Assembly: GCA_964565865.1 (NCBI GenBank)
Contig: CAZMGM010000005.1
Location: 26,928 to 90,927, forward strand
Source of the DNA: CBDAPI01 sp964565865
Lineage (GTDB): Bacteria > Acidobacteriota > UBA6911 > RPQK01 > CBDAPI01
DNA: 64,000 nucleotides
Direction of reading: 5' to 3'
Each line of letters starts with the position of its first letter. Within the stretch, counting starts at the first letter, position 1. The position numbers were made by a program, and so were the translations under genes. Of this stretch, positions 10,164 through 17,816 are shown piece after piece. The notes below the pieces were generated by a model. The model worked only from the letters and a program-made list of their open reading frames with translations. It ran no database searches and was not told where the DNA came from.

Positions 10164-10628
10164 ATGAGGCGATATGAGGTCGTTTTCGTTCTCGCTCCTG
10201 ACCTTCCCGATACCGACCTGGAAAAGACGATCGATGTCTACAAGGTCGCGGCGGAAGAAATGGGGGCCAAAGTCCTCGGCGTTGAAAAGTGGGTCCGAAA
10301 GCAGCTTGCATTTCCCGTCAAGAAATACACCGAGGGAACTTATGTATTCCTTCTGCTAGAGGAGGAGCAGGGCACAGCCGTGACCGAACTGGAACGCCGT
10401 TTCAGGGTGACCGACACAGTCATCCGGTTTCTTACCATCAGAACAGACGGTACCAACAAACGCATTCAGAAAGTGATCGCCCGCCGCGAGGCGCGGCGAA
10501 AGAAGGGCGGCGATTCTCACACCGACTCTGGTTCTGCAGAACCAGCGGCAGCGAAGCCCTCTCCGCAAAAGCCGGAAGAACCGGCCCCGTTACCGGCTGG
10601 CCAATCCACCCAGTCGAAACAAATCTGA
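10164..10628 (+). CDS. rpsF: 30S ribosomal protein S6
   Basis: Small-subunit protein that normally pairs with S18. The N-terminal ~95 residues (MRRYEVVFVLAPDL ... EKWVRKQLAFPVKKYTEG) are classic S6. Residues ~115-154 are a Lys/Pro/Ala/Ser-rich extension. I chose ATG 10164 over the in-frame TTG at 10158 because GAGGAG at 10149-10154 is well spaced from it and S6 proteins begin MRRYE. rplI follows after 54 bases; rpsR, which usually lies between them, is absent here. Confidence 0.93.
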   Translation: MRRYEVVFVLAPDLPDTDLEKTIDVYKVAAEEMGAKVLGVEKWVRKQLAFPVKKYTEGTYVFLLLEEEQGTAVTELERRFRVTDTVIRFLTIRTDGTNKRIQKVIARREARRKKGGDSHTDSGSAEPAAAKPSPQKPEEPAPLPAGQSTQSKQI

Positions 10629-10682
10629 AGCGCGAACGGAGTGCCCCAGCGGTGTGCAGCCCGCACAGGGAAGGAAGCAGTA

Positions 10683-11351
10683 ATGCAATTAGTCTTAAGC
10701 GACGATGTACTTCACCTGGGGAGACGAGGCGACATCGTCACCGTAGCATCTGGCTACGGACGCAACTATCTGATACCAAAGGGACTGGCGGTTCCCGCTA
10801 CCTCTGCCAACGTAAAAATCGTGGAACAGCAGAGAGCCAATCTGGCGCGAAAGGAAGCTAAAGCTAAAGAGGAAGCTGAGATCTTGGCTAAGGAGATGAA
10901 CCAGCTCCATCTAGTCCTCAGTCGAAAAGCCGGTGAAACAGGCTCCCTTTTCGGCTCTGTGACAGCCAAAGATCTGGCAGATCTCCTCGAACAAAAGGGG
11001 TTCAACCTGGACCGCCGTAGGATCGAACTGGAGCACCCGTTGAAGTCGATCGGAAACTTTCCAGTCTCTGCACACCCGCACCCTGAGGTCAACATCGAGC
11101 TCCTGGTGTCGGTCGTCTTCGAGAAGGATGCGCCCTTCACAGAGTTGCTGAAATGCGAGACCGATGAGAGTGCGAGAATAGTCAGCAACGTGGAGAGCCT
11201 GCTTCGCAAAGCCAAGGAAGAGTTGGAAGCTCAAAAACAGGCCCTGCCAACCGAGGTAACGGAGCAGACAACAGGGCAAGCTGAAGAGCCTGCAAAAGAG
11301 CCCCTCGAAGACGCGGTGGAGGAGACGGATAAAGAGACAACGGACGGCTGA
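10683..11351 (+). CDS. rplI: 50S ribosomal protein L9 with acidic C-terminal extension
   Basis: L9 bridges the base of the L1 stalk. It has the N-terminal 'MQLVLSDDVLHLGRRGDIVTV..GYGRNYLIPKGLA' domain, the long connecting helix and a C-terminal rRNA-binding domain ('KAGETGSLFGSVTAKDLADLL'). The protein is 222 residues against about 150 for the family; the extra ~70 residues are Glu/Thr-rich and coiled-coil-like. The start at 10683 is preceded by AGGGAAGGA (10668-10676). In-frame codons from 10641 lack a ribosome binding site. Confidence 0.93.
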   Translation: MQLVLSDDVLHLGRRGDIVTVASGYGRNYLIPKGLAVPATSANVKIVEQQRANLARKEAKAKEEAEILAKEMNQLHLVLSRKAGETGSLFGSVTAKDLADLLEQKGFNLDRRRIELEHPLKSIGNFPVSAHPHPEVNIELLVSVVFEKDAPFTELLKCETDESARIVSNVESLLRKAKEELEAQKQALPTEVTEQTTGQAEEPAKEPLEDAVEETDKETTDG

Positions 11352-11644
11352 AAGCCCAGCCAAACCCTGACCGAATAACCGCTCCTGGAAGTTCCGCCAA
11401 TTCTCAGATCCGGGGTCCACGACTTAATCCGGCCTGAGTCCTCACACTCACGGACAGCCGGGTTCCACCCAAACCGCCCAAACTCGGTTTTTGAAAAAAA
11501 CGGTCGAGATCGAACTCCTCCTGGTTTGTCATCCTGACTGCGCCCCAAACACCTGCCTTATCGGACCCTTGCCGCTGCACATGCATCACTGATGGGAGTT
11601 CCCTCGTTTACGCCCTCAGACAGGTTGTATACACTCCTGTATCA
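11352..11644. other. Intergenic region before dnaB
   Basis: About 290 bases with no credible gene; conceptual translations in six frames show no recognisable protein. It holds the likely dnaB promoter at its right end. Confidence 0.6.
11628..11633 (+). promoter_or_regulatory. -10-like hexamer TATACA before dnaB
   Basis: TATACA lies 11 bases before the dnaB ATG, and no Shine-Dalgarno is visible between. This fits a nearly leaderless transcript. Confidence 0.35.
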
Positions 11645-13012
11645 ATGGCAGTCTCCGACGTGACTCTCGAGAAGACTCTTCCCCACAGTGCAGAGGCAGA
11701 ACGGGCCGTCCTGGGAGCAGTTCTGCTCGACAACCAGCTCTACGATCAGGCCGCAGGCATCCTGCACCTAGACGACTTCCACCTCCAGGCCAACCAGATC
11801 ATCTTTGCCAGCATGGCGAAGCTTTCGGCCGGACAGAAGGCCATCGACGCCGTGACCCTCCGATCCGAACTTGAAAAGGGAAACCATCTTGTGCAGATCG
11901 GGGGAGCCTCCTACATTTCTTCCCTGGTCGACGGTGTGCCCAGGCTGGCCAACATCGACCATTACACCCGCATCGTCAAAGAAAAGTCTGTCCAACGGAA
12001 ACTGATTCACGCCGCTTACAGGATCCTGGAACAGAGCTACGCCGACGATCTCGATGCACCTGACCTGCTGGAGGAGGCAGAGCGATCGATCTTTGAAGTC
12101 AGTCAGGAGCGAATTGAAAGAGGTTTCACCAAACTCGAGCACCTCCTACCGGATGCCTACAAACAGATCCAAGCCTTTTACGACCATAAGGAACTGATTA
12201 CGGGAATTGCCACAGGCTATACCGATCTGGATCGGCTGACATCGGGGTTTCAACAAACGGATCTCATTATTATTGCCGCTCGCCCCGGCCTCGGAAAGAC
12301 CAGTCTGGCGTTGAACATTGGTCAAAGTGCTGCGCTGGCGCACAAGAGCGTGGGAGTCTTCAGCCTGGAGATGAGTGACTTTCAGCTGGTAACGAGAATC
12401 CTCTGCTCCCATGCACGCATCGACAGTCACAAGCTGCGCTCGGGACGCCTTTCTAAAGGAGACTGGACAGAACTGGCCTCGGCGATGGGCCGGCTCGACC
12501 AGACCAGAATCTTCATCGATGACAGCGCCACCATCTCCATCTTGGAAATGAGATCCAGGGCCCGCCGACTCAAAGCGGAACACGGTCTTGACCTGCTCAT
12601 CGTAGACTACCTCCAGCTCATGTCTCCCCCGAGAGGGGGCAGAAGATCCGATAACAGGGAACGTGAGATTTCTGCGATCAGCAGATCACTCAAGGCCCTA
12701 GCCAAAGAGTTGAACATCCCAGTCGTGGCACTCTCCCAGTTGAGCCGGGCTCCCGAACAAAGAAAGGGACGCCAGATCGGACGGCCTCAGCTCTCCGACC
12801 TGCGGGAATCGGGTTCTATCGAACAGGACGCCGATGTTGTTCTCTTTATCTATCGCGAGGACCTGTACAAGAAGCCTGAGGATCTAGAAGACGAACCGGG
12901 CGTGGCCGAGATCATCATCGCCAAGCAGAGAAACGGGCCTACCGGAACCATCAAGCTTGCCTTTATTGACAAGTGGACAAGATTCGAGAACATGGCATTT
13001 GATCGAGAATGA
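11645..13012 (+). CDS. dnaB: Replicative DNA helicase
   Basis: Hexameric 5'-3' helicase of the replication fork. The 455-residue protein has the N-terminal helical domain (LPHSAEAERAVLGAVLLD near residue 12) and the RecA-like domain with Walker A 'ARPGLGKTSLALNIG', Walker B 'LDLLIVDYLQLM', and motif H4 near 'RESGSIEQDADVVLFIYR'. There is no intein insertion. Its TGA overlaps the ATG of alr (ATGA), so the two are translationally coupled. rpsF-rplI-dnaB-alr is a common bacterial order. Confidence 0.96.
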   Translation: MAVSDVTLEKTLPHSAEAERAVLGAVLLDNQLYDQAAGILHLDDFHLQANQIIFASMAKLSAGQKAIDAVTLRSELEKGNHLVQIGGASYISSLVDGVPRLANIDHYTRIVKEKSVQRKLIHAAYRILEQSYADDLDAPDLLEEAERSIFEVSQERIERGFTKLEHLLPDAYKQIQAFYDHKELITGIATGYTDLDRLTSGFQQTDLIIIAARPGLGKTSLALNIGQSAALAHKSVGVFSLEMSDFQLVTRILCSHARIDSHKLRSGRLSKGDWTELASAMGRLDQTRIFIDDSATISILEMRSRARRLKAEHGLDLLIVDYLQLMSPPRGGRRSDNREREISAISRSLKALAKELNIPVVALSQLSRAPEQRKGRQIGRPQLSDLRESGSIEQDADVVLFIYREDLYKKPEDLEDEPGVAEIIIAKQRNGPTGTIKLAFIDKWTRFENMAFDRE

Positions 13013-14067
13013 CACCCCGGTCGTGGCTGGAGATCTCTGTCTCCAAGCTTCTTCACAACCTGAATGCGGTCCGATCACGGCTGGGCGAACGGACAACGCT
13101 CATGCCGGTGCTCAAGGCAGATGCCTATGGGCACGGCCTGGAACGCATCGGGAAGATCCTTAGTGACCTAGGAATTTCCAGCTTCGCGGTAGCTCGGCCG
13201 GACGAAGCTGTGAAACTGCGTCAGGTTCTACCTGAAAGCGAGATTCTGGTTTTGAGCGGCTGCAACGATAAGGAGGCCCCGACTTTCGTCGAGAATCGAC
13301 TGATCGCGGCCCTTATTGATGCCCGGCCCGTACCCCCCAATTTACGTGTCGAAGTCAAGGTTGATACCGGTATGACACGGATGGGAATCGGGTGGGACAG
13401 AGCCGCCCGCATTTTAACCTCTACCACGGCCAATGCTTCTGGTGTCTTCTCTCATTTTGCCCGAGCTGACTCGGATGCCGAATTCTCCCGCCTGCAGTTA
13501 CAGCGACTGTTGAAAGCAACGGCCGGGTTTGGGAAACGCCAACACATCTGCAACAGCGCTGGACTGAGATTCCCAGAAGCTCATCTGGACCTTGTGCGAG
13601 TTGGTCTGGCAGTTTATGGTGTGGCCCCTTGTGCCGGCTTTGAAGATCTTCTACCGGTACTGAGCTGGAAAAGCCGATTACTGACTGTACGTCGCGTCAA
13701 GGCTGGAGAGTGGATCGGCTATGGGAGCTCGTTTCAGACTCAGCGGGAGAGCCGGATAGCGATCGTGCCGGTTGGATTCGCCGATGGCTACCCTCGTATC
13801 CTCTCCAATCGATCCAGTATGCTGGTTCGAGGGAGACCCGCCGCAGTGGTGGGGCGGGTGAGCATGGATGTGACCTGTATCGATGTGACTTCCATAGAAG
13901 GCGTCAGCCCGGGAACCGAGGTCGAAGTCCTAAGCTCCGAGCCCAACTCCCCACTGTCCTGCGCGGCTCTGGCAACTCTTGCGGGTACGATCCCTTACGA
14001 GATTCTGACTGGAATCGACCAGCGGGTCGAACGACGTTACGTTGATTCAGTCTCTACGGTCACCTAA
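13009..14067 (+). CDS. alr: Alanine racemase
   Basis: PLP enzyme that interconverts L- and D-alanine for peptidoglycan. It has 352 residues. The PLP lysine is Lys36 in PVLKADAYGHG. The second catalytic base, Tyr, lies in 'GEWIGYGSSFQT', and 'VGRVSMDVTCID' is the C-terminal signature. The ATG overlaps the dnaB stop. It is one of several cell-wall genes in the window. Confidence 0.95.
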   Translation: MTPRSWLEISVSKLLHNLNAVRSRLGERTTLMPVLKADAYGHGLERIGKILSDLGISSFAVARPDEAVKLRQVLPESEILVLSGCNDKEAPTFVENRLIAALIDARPVPPNLRVEVKVDTGMTRMGIGWDRAARILTSTTANASGVFSHFARADSDAEFSRLQLQRLLKATAGFGKRQHICNSAGLRFPEAHLDLVRVGLAVYGVAPCAGFEDLLPVLSWKSRLLTVRRVKAGEWIGYGSSFQTQRESRIAIVPVGFADGYPRILSNRSSMLVRGRPAAVVGRVSMDVTCIDVTSIEGVSPGTEVEVLSSEPNSPLSCAALATLAGTIPYEILTGIDQRVERRYVDSVSTVT

Positions 14068-14220
14068 ACGGCAAAAAGACCGAAAGCAGATGGCGACTCT
14101 CCTCATCGATTTCTTCCGGAGCCGAAACAGGCTGGCCTACCTCTTCAAGAAGCGGCACCCCGAAATGCCGCCGCATGCGGTAGGTGGGTTCCTGTCCGGG
14201 CGCCTCCTGGTTACCTGTGG

Positions 14221-14388
14221 GGGGGGATGGGTGAGAACCTGTTTCTCTCCGCTTACCGCTTCTACAAGCCGCTTAGCACGTCTACTGGTCCACCCTGCCC
14301 TATGGTCCTCATCCTCCTGGCAGTCGTTCTCCTGATTACCTACCTTCCGATCGTCACCCTGGGACCGATTGAGCTTTTGCTCCGGTAA
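14221..14388 (+). pseudogene. Remnant of a TRAP transporter large permease (DctM-like) C-terminus
   Basis: In one frame the 55 codons before TAA 14386-14388 read GENLFLSAYRFYKPLS, then a hydrophobic end (MVLILLAVVLLITYLP) with an LGPIE tail. This matches the last segment of TRAP-type C4-dicarboxylate large permeases, where 'PPVGLNLFLASYRF' precedes a final membrane helix. No start codon or upstream permease sequence is present, and the bases before 14221 (with a G8 run at 14220-14227) do not continue the family. It is read as a decayed 3' end; an assembly junction is the alternative. Confidence 0.45.
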
Positions 14389-14416
14389 GGGATATCGGTT
14401 GCCGGTTACTGCTTAG

Positions 14417-14514
14417 CGGTTGAACACTTAAGGTTGAAGCTTGTTCTGGCGCTCGCTTCGCATCGCGCCGTTGACCGTTGACGGTTGACACGGAACTCAG
14501 AACTTGAAACTCGG
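14417..14514 (+). repeat. Dispersed intergenic repeat, copy A
   Basis: A ~100-base stretch containing GGTTGAAG, GCTCGCTTCGC and ACGGTTGACACGGAAC in that order. The same blocks appear in the same order, reverse-complemented, at 17686-17803. It is built partly from short near-repeats (TTGACCGTTGACGGTTGAC; GGAACTCAGAACTTGAAACT). Confidence 0.65.
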
Positions 14515-14522
14515 CATCGTGC

Positions 14523-14528
14523 TAGTAT
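14523..14528 (+). promoter_or_regulatory. -10-like hexamer TAGTAT
   Basis: In context TGCTAGTAT, 6 bases before the ATG at 14535. It suggests a leaderless transcript for the following gene. Confidence 0.3.
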
Positions 14529-14534
14529 GGCCAG

Positions 14535-15029
14535 ATGGTGGATTGTCAAGAGTTTTCGGTTTTTGAAGATGACACCCGACTCTGGATCTATCCCTTTCGG
14601 GATCCGCTCGATGAGTCCGAGACTAGCCTACTCAGGCAGACTCTGGGCCACTTCCTTCCAACCTGGGTTTCGCACGGGGCTCCGGTTAAGGGCCGATTCA
14701 GTATTCACGAAGCCCGCTTTGTGCTGCTGGTCGGACAATCAACGGCTGGAATCTCCGGGTGTTCCATCGACAGCAGCGTAAAGAACTTTAAGGATCTCCG
14801 TGACCAGCACGGCCTTGACGGACTGGATCGATCGCTGGTTTTTTTCCGCGATTCGGAGGGGGATATCCAGGGCAGACATTTTCTGGATTTCCAGAAACTT
14901 GCCGCGTCAGGCCGGATCCTTCCGGAAACTCAGGTTTTTGACACAGCCATTACGAACCTCGGTCAACTCCGTCAGGGAGAGTTCGAGAAGCCTTTCCGCG
15001 AATCCTGGCAGGCCGCTCGGTTCGCTTGA
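14535..15029 (+). CDS. Conserved protein of unknown function
   Basis: A 164-residue soluble protein. The motif 'GISGCSIDSSVKNFKDL' and the pattern 'DTRLWIYPFRDPL' near the N-terminus recall a small family found in Bacteroidetes and Acidobacteria that is often mislabelled as an ABC transporter ATPase; no Walker motif is present here. No signal peptide or membrane segment. It stands alone between a dispersed repeat and the STAS gene on the other strand. Function unknown. Confidence 0.75.
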   Translation: MVDCQEFSVFEDDTRLWIYPFRDPLDESETSLLRQTLGHFLPTWVSHGAPVKGRFSIHEARFVLLVGQSTAGISGCSIDSSVKNFKDLRDQHGLDGLDRSLVFFRDSEGDIQGRHFLDFQKLAASGRILPETQVFDTAITNLGQLRQGEFEKPFRESWQAARFA

Positions 15030-15133
15030 TCTCATTTCCATGAGTCACGTTTCGCATTCCACAAGTACCGGTGGACGGTCACCCCGTTGGAGGCTGAAAA
15101 TTAGTGGAACATGGAACGCTGAAACCCGAAAGC

Positions 15134-15499
15134 TCAATCCGCATAACTGACGTAAGGACCACCGTGGAAATCCTCCAGAGCCTCCGCTTCGTCTTCAGCA
15201 AAATCAAGCCGGGGTAAGATTCTAGCCAAATCCAGGATATGTCGTACCTGGGGAGCAATGCTGAGCAGTTTTACCTGGCAGCCGGAGCGCTCTGCGCGCT
15301 TAATAGAGGCTACCAGTTCACCGACTCCAGTGCTGTCAATCCGCGACACCTTCTCAAGATTCAGGAGGACCTTCCCCTCTCTCCTCGCGAGTAGCTGGTC
15401 CATTGAGTCCCGGAGCTGGTCGGCACCCACACCCGCAACCAGACGTCCCTCAAGGTCGACAATTTCGACATCATCAGTCCGTCTTACTTCGATTTTCAT
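15134..15499 (-). CDS. STAS-domain anti-sigma-factor antagonist
   Basis: The 121-residue protein is a single STAS domain. 'NLEKVSRIDSTGVGELV' contains the conserved serine that anti-sigma kinases phosphorylate in SpoIIAA/RsbV-type proteins, so it probably works in a partner-switching cascade or another scaffold. The open frame extends to 15721 upstream, but ATG at 15499 has a strong AGAAGGAGG eight bases away and opens with MKIEVR, typical of the family. No kinase or sigma factor lies nearby. Confidence 0.87.
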   Translation of the reverse strand: MKIEVRRTDDVEIVDLEGRLVAGVGADQLRDSMDQLLARREGKVLLNLEKVSRIDSTGVGELVASIKRAERSGCQVKLLSIAPQVRHILDLARILPRLDFAEDEAEALEDFHGGPYVSYAD

Positions 15500-15739
15500 C
15501 TCTTTTGCCCTCCTTCTGATCGGGCTCGCGTTGGGGCCGGCGGAAGGGGATGATACCAGAATCGGGGGGAAAACAATACGTGTCCTACCCTTACCGATCT
15601 TCCAACGTTCGAGCATGGCGGCACAACCCGGACCCGGAAGCAGCAGCTCGTTTCTGCTACCCTCATCCTTACTGCAGGGAGTTACAAGGAAGTAAGAGGA
15701 GATAAACCAAAGCACTTCCACCGGTCGTTTGCCGGAAGC
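15500..15739. other. Intergenic stretch upstream of the STAS gene and peptidase remnant
   Basis: Mostly featureless, apart from the STAS ribosome binding site at its left edge and an AAGAGGAG near 15692 that may once have served the peptidase remnant. Confidence 0.4.
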
Positions 15740-15895
15740 ATGGCACTCCTGTGCCTGGCACCCAACCCACTGTCGGCCGGGAAGGGCGAGTTCTCTCTAG
15801 AACAGGTGCCGAGTACGGGATTCCCGGCTAAAATGACAGCTGCCGCCGACGGAGAAAAGATCGCCTGGAATACAACTACAGGCTCGGTCCCTTGA
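15740..15895 (+). pseudogene. Remnant of an S9-family (prolyl oligopeptidase-like) peptidase N-terminus
   Basis: From ATG 15740 the 51 codons read as a short hydrophobic leader (MALLCLAPNPLSAGKG) followed by FSLEQVPSTGFPAKMTAAADGEKIAW. This closely follows the start of secreted S9 peptidases, 'FTLEQVLSAPFPS.LTAAPDG.RIAWVFN'. Similarity stops at IAW and a TGA follows 9 codons later; no propeller or catalytic domain is downstream. It is interpreted as a deleted gene whose 5' end survives. The match is from memory of the family and is short. Confidence 0.45.
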
Positions 15896-16009
15896 AAACC
15901 AACGTAAAGGATAAAACCCGACATTAATTGAAACAAAAAACAACACAGGGCGTCCCTTTAAGCGTATTCCGTTCAGGCAAAGCGGCGTGGCCCAGTTCAT
16001 AACAACGGA

Positions 16010-16015
16010 TAAAAT
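16010..16015 (+). promoter_or_regulatory. -10-like hexamer TAAAAT before bshC
   Basis: TAAAAT lies 12 bases before the bshC ATG, with no Shine-Dalgarno between them. Consistent with a very short or absent leader. Confidence 0.35.
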
Positions 16016-16027
16016 CTTTGAACAACC

Positions 16028-17659
16028 ATGGATAGTGTCTGTCTGCCCTTCAGCATCCTCCCGGGACAGAACCCGCTTTTTATTGATTTCGCTCATCACT
16101 TCCCAAGGGTGCGCGACTTTTTTCATCCACCACCTTTGGAGGACTCTGCGATCGAACATCGGCTCGACCGAGCTCGCCGCTCCTACCAGATCTCGCGAGG
16201 TCCTTTTTCTGCTGCTCTAACCGCCTACAACAGAACTCTGTGTGGGGGCCCATTGCTGGATCAACACCTGAAATCCTTCCAGTCCGAGGATTGCGTCGCG
16301 GTCGTGACTGGCCAGGAGGTCGGTTTGTTTGGTGGCCCGTCCTTCACCGTCTACAAGGCTGCGACAGCTATCCGTCTAGCAGCCCAGCTTCGTGAACAGG
16401 GAGTCCAGGCGGTACCCGTATTCTGGTTGGCATCGAACGATTCAGACTTCGAGGAGATTCGTCGCAGCCACTTCGTCGATTCCAATCACGACCTTCTGTC
16501 GGTGACATTCCCCGATGCTCCCGAGGACCCTTACCAAATGGCGGGAACGGTAGAGTTGAGTTCGATCAGGGAATGTCTCGACCAACTGCGCTCAGGTGTT
16601 AGATCCTCTCCCTTCGCGGATTCGGTCCTCGACCGTTTGACTCAAGACTACCATCCTTCAGGGACCTTTCGAAAAGGATTTGCAAGGTGGATCAGCAGGC
16701 TCTTCCGTGAATACGGTTTGATCGTATTCGATCCCCTTATGGGGGGCTACGGGAGTCTTCTTTCCCATTTTTTTGAAATTGCTGTTACCAAGCGTGAACC
16801 TCTCATTGAAACGCTGCTGGAACGGAACTGCCGGATCGACGAAGCCGGGTATGAGCCTCAGGTCTGGATCGACAGTAGTGAGAGCCTTCTCTTTCTGCTG
16901 GACGGATCCCGGCGCTATAAGCTGATTTGGAGGAACGGAAGGTACCACGCGAAGGAGAGGCCAAGTCTTTCCTTTTCAACCGCGGAACTGCTTGAACTGG
17001 CCCGTCAGGAGCCCCATCGCATGGGAGTCAACGTCCTGCTCCGTCCCATCCTCCAAGACTATCTGTTTCCCACAGCCTTTTATGTTGGTGGCCCTTCGGA
17101 GATTGCCTATTTTGCCCAGCTGAACGCCATTGCCGATCACTGGGAACTGGAACCAGTCATTCTACCCAGGGCAGGGTTTACAATCGTAAACAGTCGGGAC
17201 CAGAGATATCTGCGCCGGCACCACATTCAACCCCTGGATGTGCTTCAGAAACCGATGGACACTCTGACTGAGATCGTCTTGCGGGAGACCCGGCAAGGTC
17301 AGACTTTGGAACAAATCGACTCAGTAGCAGGAGAGTTGCGGGGAAAACTGGTGGAGCTACAGGAGCTGATCCACGGTTCCGATCCCACCGTGTCGGCGAT
17401 GCTCGACAAAACCCGTGACAAAATGCTCTATCAACTGGAAAAAGTCAAAGCGCGTTTCATCGCCAATCATCGCCGCACGGCCCCCTCGCTGAGAAAGCAC
17501 GTCGATCACCTCTTGACTCACCTTAGGCCCATGAACACGCCGCAGGAGCGAGTGCTGAACTTCAACCATTTCCTGATGGACCTGGGCCCTGGCTTTCTCC
17601 CTGAGATCACGGACCTGATCGATCCGTTCTGCTTTTCCCACAGACTCGTGCAACTGTAG
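16028..17659 (+). CDS. bshC: Putative cysteine ligase BshC (bacillithiol synthesis)
   Basis: BshC adds cysteine to GlcN-malate in the last step of bacillithiol synthesis. The 543-residue protein shows the family core 'VVTGQEVGLFGGPSFTVYKAATAIRLA' and 'VPVFWLASNDSDFEEIRRSHF', the latter with Ser/Asn replacing residues of the common 'AEDHDFEE' form. A C-terminal coiled coil follows ('LRGKLVELQELIHGSD...'). bshA and bshB are not in the window. The large PIG-L protein next door is secreted and is not a BshB candidate. The gene sits inside the islet bounded by inverted repeats. Confidence 0.9.
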   Translation: MDSVCLPFSILPGQNPLFIDFAHHFPRVRDFFHPPPLEDSAIEHRLDRARRSYQISRGPFSAALTAYNRTLCGGPLLDQHLKSFQSEDCVAVVTGQEVGLFGGPSFTVYKAATAIRLAAQLREQGVQAVPVFWLASNDSDFEEIRRSHFVDSNHDLLSVTFPDAPEDPYQMAGTVELSSIRECLDQLRSGVRSSPFADSVLDRLTQDYHPSGTFRKGFARWISRLFREYGLIVFDPLMGGYGSLLSHFFEIAVTKREPLIETLLERNCRIDEAGYEPQVWIDSSESLLFLLDGSRRYKLIWRNGRYHAKERPSLSFSTAELLELARQEPHRMGVNVLLRPILQDYLFPTAFYVGGPSEIAYFAQLNAIADHWELEPVILPRAGFTIVNSRDQRYLRRHHIQPLDVLQKPMDTLTEIVLRETRQGQTLEQIDSVAGELRGKLVELQELIHGSDPTVSAMLDKTRDKMLYQLEKVKARFIANHRRTAPSLRKHVDHLLTHLRPMNTPQERVLNFNHFLMDLGPGFLPEITDLIDPFCFSHRLVQL

Positions 17660-17685
17660 CACTTGCTTCCGCTCGCGCCACGGGT

Positions 17686-17803
17686 TCCGATTTAGGGTTC
17701 ACTCGGCCTGTCCCCAGTTCGGAACTCCGGGTTCCGTGTCAACCGTTAACGGTAAATGGTGCGACGCGAAGCGAGCACGAGAACAACCTACAACCTTCAA
17801 CTA
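17686..17803 (-). repeat. Dispersed intergenic repeat, copy B (inverted relative to copy A)
   Basis: On the minus strand it reads TAGTTGAAGGTTG, GCTCGCTTCGCGTCGC, ACGGTTGACACGGAAC, then GGAGTTCCGAACT. These are the same ordered blocks as 14417-14514, so the two copies face each other around the bshC islet. Confidence 0.65.
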
Positions 17804-17816
17804 GTGACCGGGCACC

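Noticed and set aside
15500..15721. Upstream extension of the STAS gene to 15721
   Set aside because: The internal ATG 15499 has an excellent Shine-Dalgarno and the family starts there.
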